The notes beneath the pieces are model-generated. The model ran no database searches and was not told the origin of the DNA. It saw only the letters and a program-made list of their open reading frames with translations. This document shows, one piece after another, positions 31,031-32,498 of a stretch of 32,498 bases of DNA (within the stretch, counting starts at the first letter, position 1; every line of letters begins with the position of its first letter). Origin of the DNA: Candidatus Parvarchaeota archaeon (GTDB lineage Archaea > Nanobdellota > Nanobdellia > Parvarchaeales > Parvarchaeaceae); NCBI GenBank assembly GCA_023378865.1, contig JAMCSP010000028.1:1-32498 (forward strand), given 5' to 3'. Made by a program: the position numbers and the translations under genes.

Positions 31031-32071
31031 ATGGATTCTACATATGCTGGTGCGTACGGACATGTTAAGGCACTTTACCTTAATCTTTTAAGAAAGGACG
31101 AGATAGACAGAATAAAGGAAACCAAGAAAGAAGAATTCATGAATGTACTTTCTTCTACATCTTACAAAAATGAAATTGATCAGTTCTATAACCGTTTCAA
31201 GGAACCGGATATAATGGATGTTGTCGTAAACACTCATTTTTTAAATAACTGCAATTCCGCCATAGGAGTACTTCCAAGCATCGGAAAGCCGCTGATAAGG
31301 AGCTACCTTTCCAAGATAGACATACAAAACATAAAACTTATCCTTGCCGCAAAACTAATAGGAAAGAACGTGGAAATGACAGAGAACCTTTTGACTATAG
31401 GGAGGAGCTTCCCATTAGGATTATCAAGTCCCCTGATAAGCAAAGAAGAATACAGAAATATAATAGAGCAAAAAGACACTGTTGAAGTCATAAATTATCT
31501 TACAAGATATCCTTACGGAAGAGTACTGCTTCCTTTTTCAGTTTCTGCTGAATTAAGCAGAGACGTTTCTGGAATGGCATTGGCACTGGACATAGAATAT
31601 TACAATGACCTGCTGAGGAACTTCAAATTCTACAATGGGAATGAGGGTCCTGTCCTGAGATTCATACAGGGACTAATAGATTTGAGAAATGTAATAACAG
31701 TAATCAAGGAGATAGAGCTGAAAAAACCCGCAAAGGAGCTTTTGATAAAAGGCGGATCTATCAGCATAGACAAACTAAATGACATGACAAAGATGAATAT
31801 AGAAGAGTTCATAAAGGACTTGCCATATGATTTGAATGAAGCTCTGGAACTTTACAAACAGGACGGACTTATAGCAAATTTTGAAGTAGAGTTAAAGAGA
31901 ATCGTGCATGATAAGTACTTACCGATATTCAGGGCAAATTCTTTATCAGTAGCAGCTACGCTTTCATTCATAATAAGCGCGGAAATAGAAAGGGACATTA
32001 TAAGGCTTAACTGGTTTAAAAAATATTATAACATAGAAAAAAAGGTAGTCGATATAGGATATGGAATTTAA
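31031..32071 (+). CDS. atpC: A-type ATP synthase subunit C (central stalk, d-like)
   Basis: 346-residue helical protein that caps the proteolipid ring and couples it to the central stalk. AYGHVKALYLNLLRKDEIDR at the start, LRNFKFYNGNEGPVLRFIQG and LIDLRNVITVIKEIELKKPA in the second half match the subunit C/d family (DxxNLRxxIR-type segments). It starts at ATG 31031, one base after the atpE stop; a TTG further upstream would lie inside atpE. The end overlaps atpF by 11 bases. Confidence 0.9.
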   Translation: MDSTYAGAYGHVKALYLNLLRKDEIDRIKETKKEEFMNVLSSTSYKNEIDQFYNRFKEPDIMDVVVNTHFLNNCNSAIGVLPSIGKPLIRSYLSKIDIQNIKLILAAKLIGKNVEMTENLLTIGRSFPLGLSSPLISKEEYRNIIEQKDTVEVINYLTRYPYGRVLLPFSVSAELSRDVSGMALALDIEYYNDLLRNFKFYNGNEGPVLRFIQGLIDLRNVITVIKEIELKKPAKELLIKGGSISIDKLNDMTKMNIEEFIKDLPYDLNEALELYKQDGLIANFEVELKRIVHDKYLPIFRANSLSVAATLSFIISAEIERDIIRLNWFKKYYNIEKKVVDIGYGI

Positions 32072-32384
32072 AAAAATAGTTTTTATCGGGGACAGAAGGG
32101 ATAGCCTGGGATTGAAGCTTGCAGGTATAGACAATTCAATGGATTTAACAGGAAAAGAAGCGCTTAATGAAGTAATTAAATTAATAAAAAGCAAAGAATA
32201 TAACCTTATAATAGCCGAAGAAAGTATAAAGGAATATGCGGACCAGAACGAGCTTAGCGCAATAAATTTAAGCGTTGATCCGCTAGTATTGCTTATACCT
32301 TCACAGGAAGTAGAAGAAAGCAAAGAATCGCTGGAAAGTCTGGCAAAAAGAATACTGGGGGTGGATATAACCAAATTAAAATAA
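32061..32384 (+). CDS. atpF: A-type ATP synthase subunit F
   Basis: Small central-stalk subunit of 107 residues. KKIVFIGDRRDSLGLKLAGI is the family's Rossmann-like opening (IGDxDTxxGFxLAGI), followed by YNLIIAEESIKEYADQ (the LIxTExIA region) and PLVLLIPS (xPxxIxIPs). The start overlaps the end of atpC by 11 bases, and atpA follows after 1 base. Confidence 0.92.
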   Translation: MEFKKIVFIGDRRDSLGLKLAGIDNSMDLTGKEALNEVIKLIKSKEYNLIIAEESIKEYADQNELSAINLSVDPLVLLIPSQEVEESKESLESLAKRILGVDITKLK

Positions 32385-32385
32385 G

Positions 32386-32498
32386 ATGGAAGGAAAGGTA
32401 ATAGGAATTTCTGGTTCTGTAGTAACTGTTTCTGGTCTTGAAGATCCGAAAATGAACAATATTGTTTTCATAGGGGAAAATGAACTTGTTGGTGAGAT
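32386..32498 (+). CDS. atpA: A-type ATP synthase catalytic subunit A, 5' end only
   Basis: The last 37 codons of the window read MEGKVIGISGSVVTVSGLED followed by PKMNNIVFIGENELVGEI, the N-terminal beta-barrel of subunit A (GxIxxVSGPVVxAxGM...MxxMVxVGxxxLxGEI). The P-loop and catalytic domain lie beyond the edge. It starts 1 base after atpF ends. Confidence 0.92.
   Translation, partial: MEGKVIGISGSVVTVSGLEDPKMNNIVFIGENELVGE

Noticed and set aside
1-32498. CRISPR arrays, insertion sequences, toxin-antitoxin pairs, prophage genes
   Set aside because: No regularly spaced repeats, transposase motifs, integrase motifs or paired toxin-like genes were found on reading either strand.

Overview
The window reads as a compact, AT-rich archaeal chromosome segment. 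Archaeal markers are an aIF5B-type translation factor, a two-ring CDC48 ATPase, an A-type ATP synthase operon (K-E-C-F-A), a TrmB-family regulator, archaeal uL2/uS19/uL22/uS3/uL29, and many genes whose ATG lies only about 20-28 bases below a TATA-like box. Coding density is very high. No stretch over 300 bases lacks a gene, and several convergent gene pairs touch or overlap. Together with Complex I genes and many divergent small proteins, this fits a DPANN/ARMAN-like lineage such as Parvarchaeota. That placement is inference from style; no rRNA is present to test it.

Layout. 1-1216 (-): 5' part of aIF5B, running off the window edge. 1302-2154: a tandemly duplicated promoter and gene start, then a nucleoside diphosphate kinase with an extra C-terminal domain. 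2217-4152: convergent galU-like and galT genes (UDP-sugar metabolism). 4185-7619 (-): an EF1A/SelB-like GTPase, RNase Z, a TatD nuclease and an unknown protein. 7688-8496 (+): a tRNA-Thr(UGU) with a strange T-loop, then a HAD phosphatase 11 bases on. 8481-10149 (-): an SPFH/stomatin protein and a metallophosphoesterase. 10256-15544 (-): nuoJ-K-L-M-N, the membrane-arm subunits of a Complex I-like enzyme. 15656-16522 (+): an unknown two-TM protein. 16575-19019 (-): ribosomal genes uL2-uS19-uL22-uS3-uL29.

19123-20881 (+): a helix-hairpin-helix protein, a small zinc-ribbon protein and the rRNA dimethyltransferase KsgA. 20875-25413 (-): SMC, a TrmB-like regulator and a small membrane protein. 25507-26049 (+): a HIT protein whose catalytic histidine is replaced. 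26046-30086 (-): an apparent operon of an unknown protein, CDC48, ScpA and ScpB. 30219-32498 (+): the ATP synthase operon, cut by the window edge in atpA.

Two energy systems sit here: the proton-pumping arm of Complex I and the rotary ATP synthase. A full set of chromosome-organisation genes (SMC, ScpA, ScpB) lies within 6.5 kb, with scpAB directly behind cdc48. I see no clear defence island, CRISPR array, transposon or prophage. The best leads for something new are the odd tRNA-Thr T-loop, the cdc48-scpA-scpB linkage with its unknown leading gene, the duplicated ndk promoter/start, the HIT protein without its nucleophile, and the unknown HHEVTE-containing protein.
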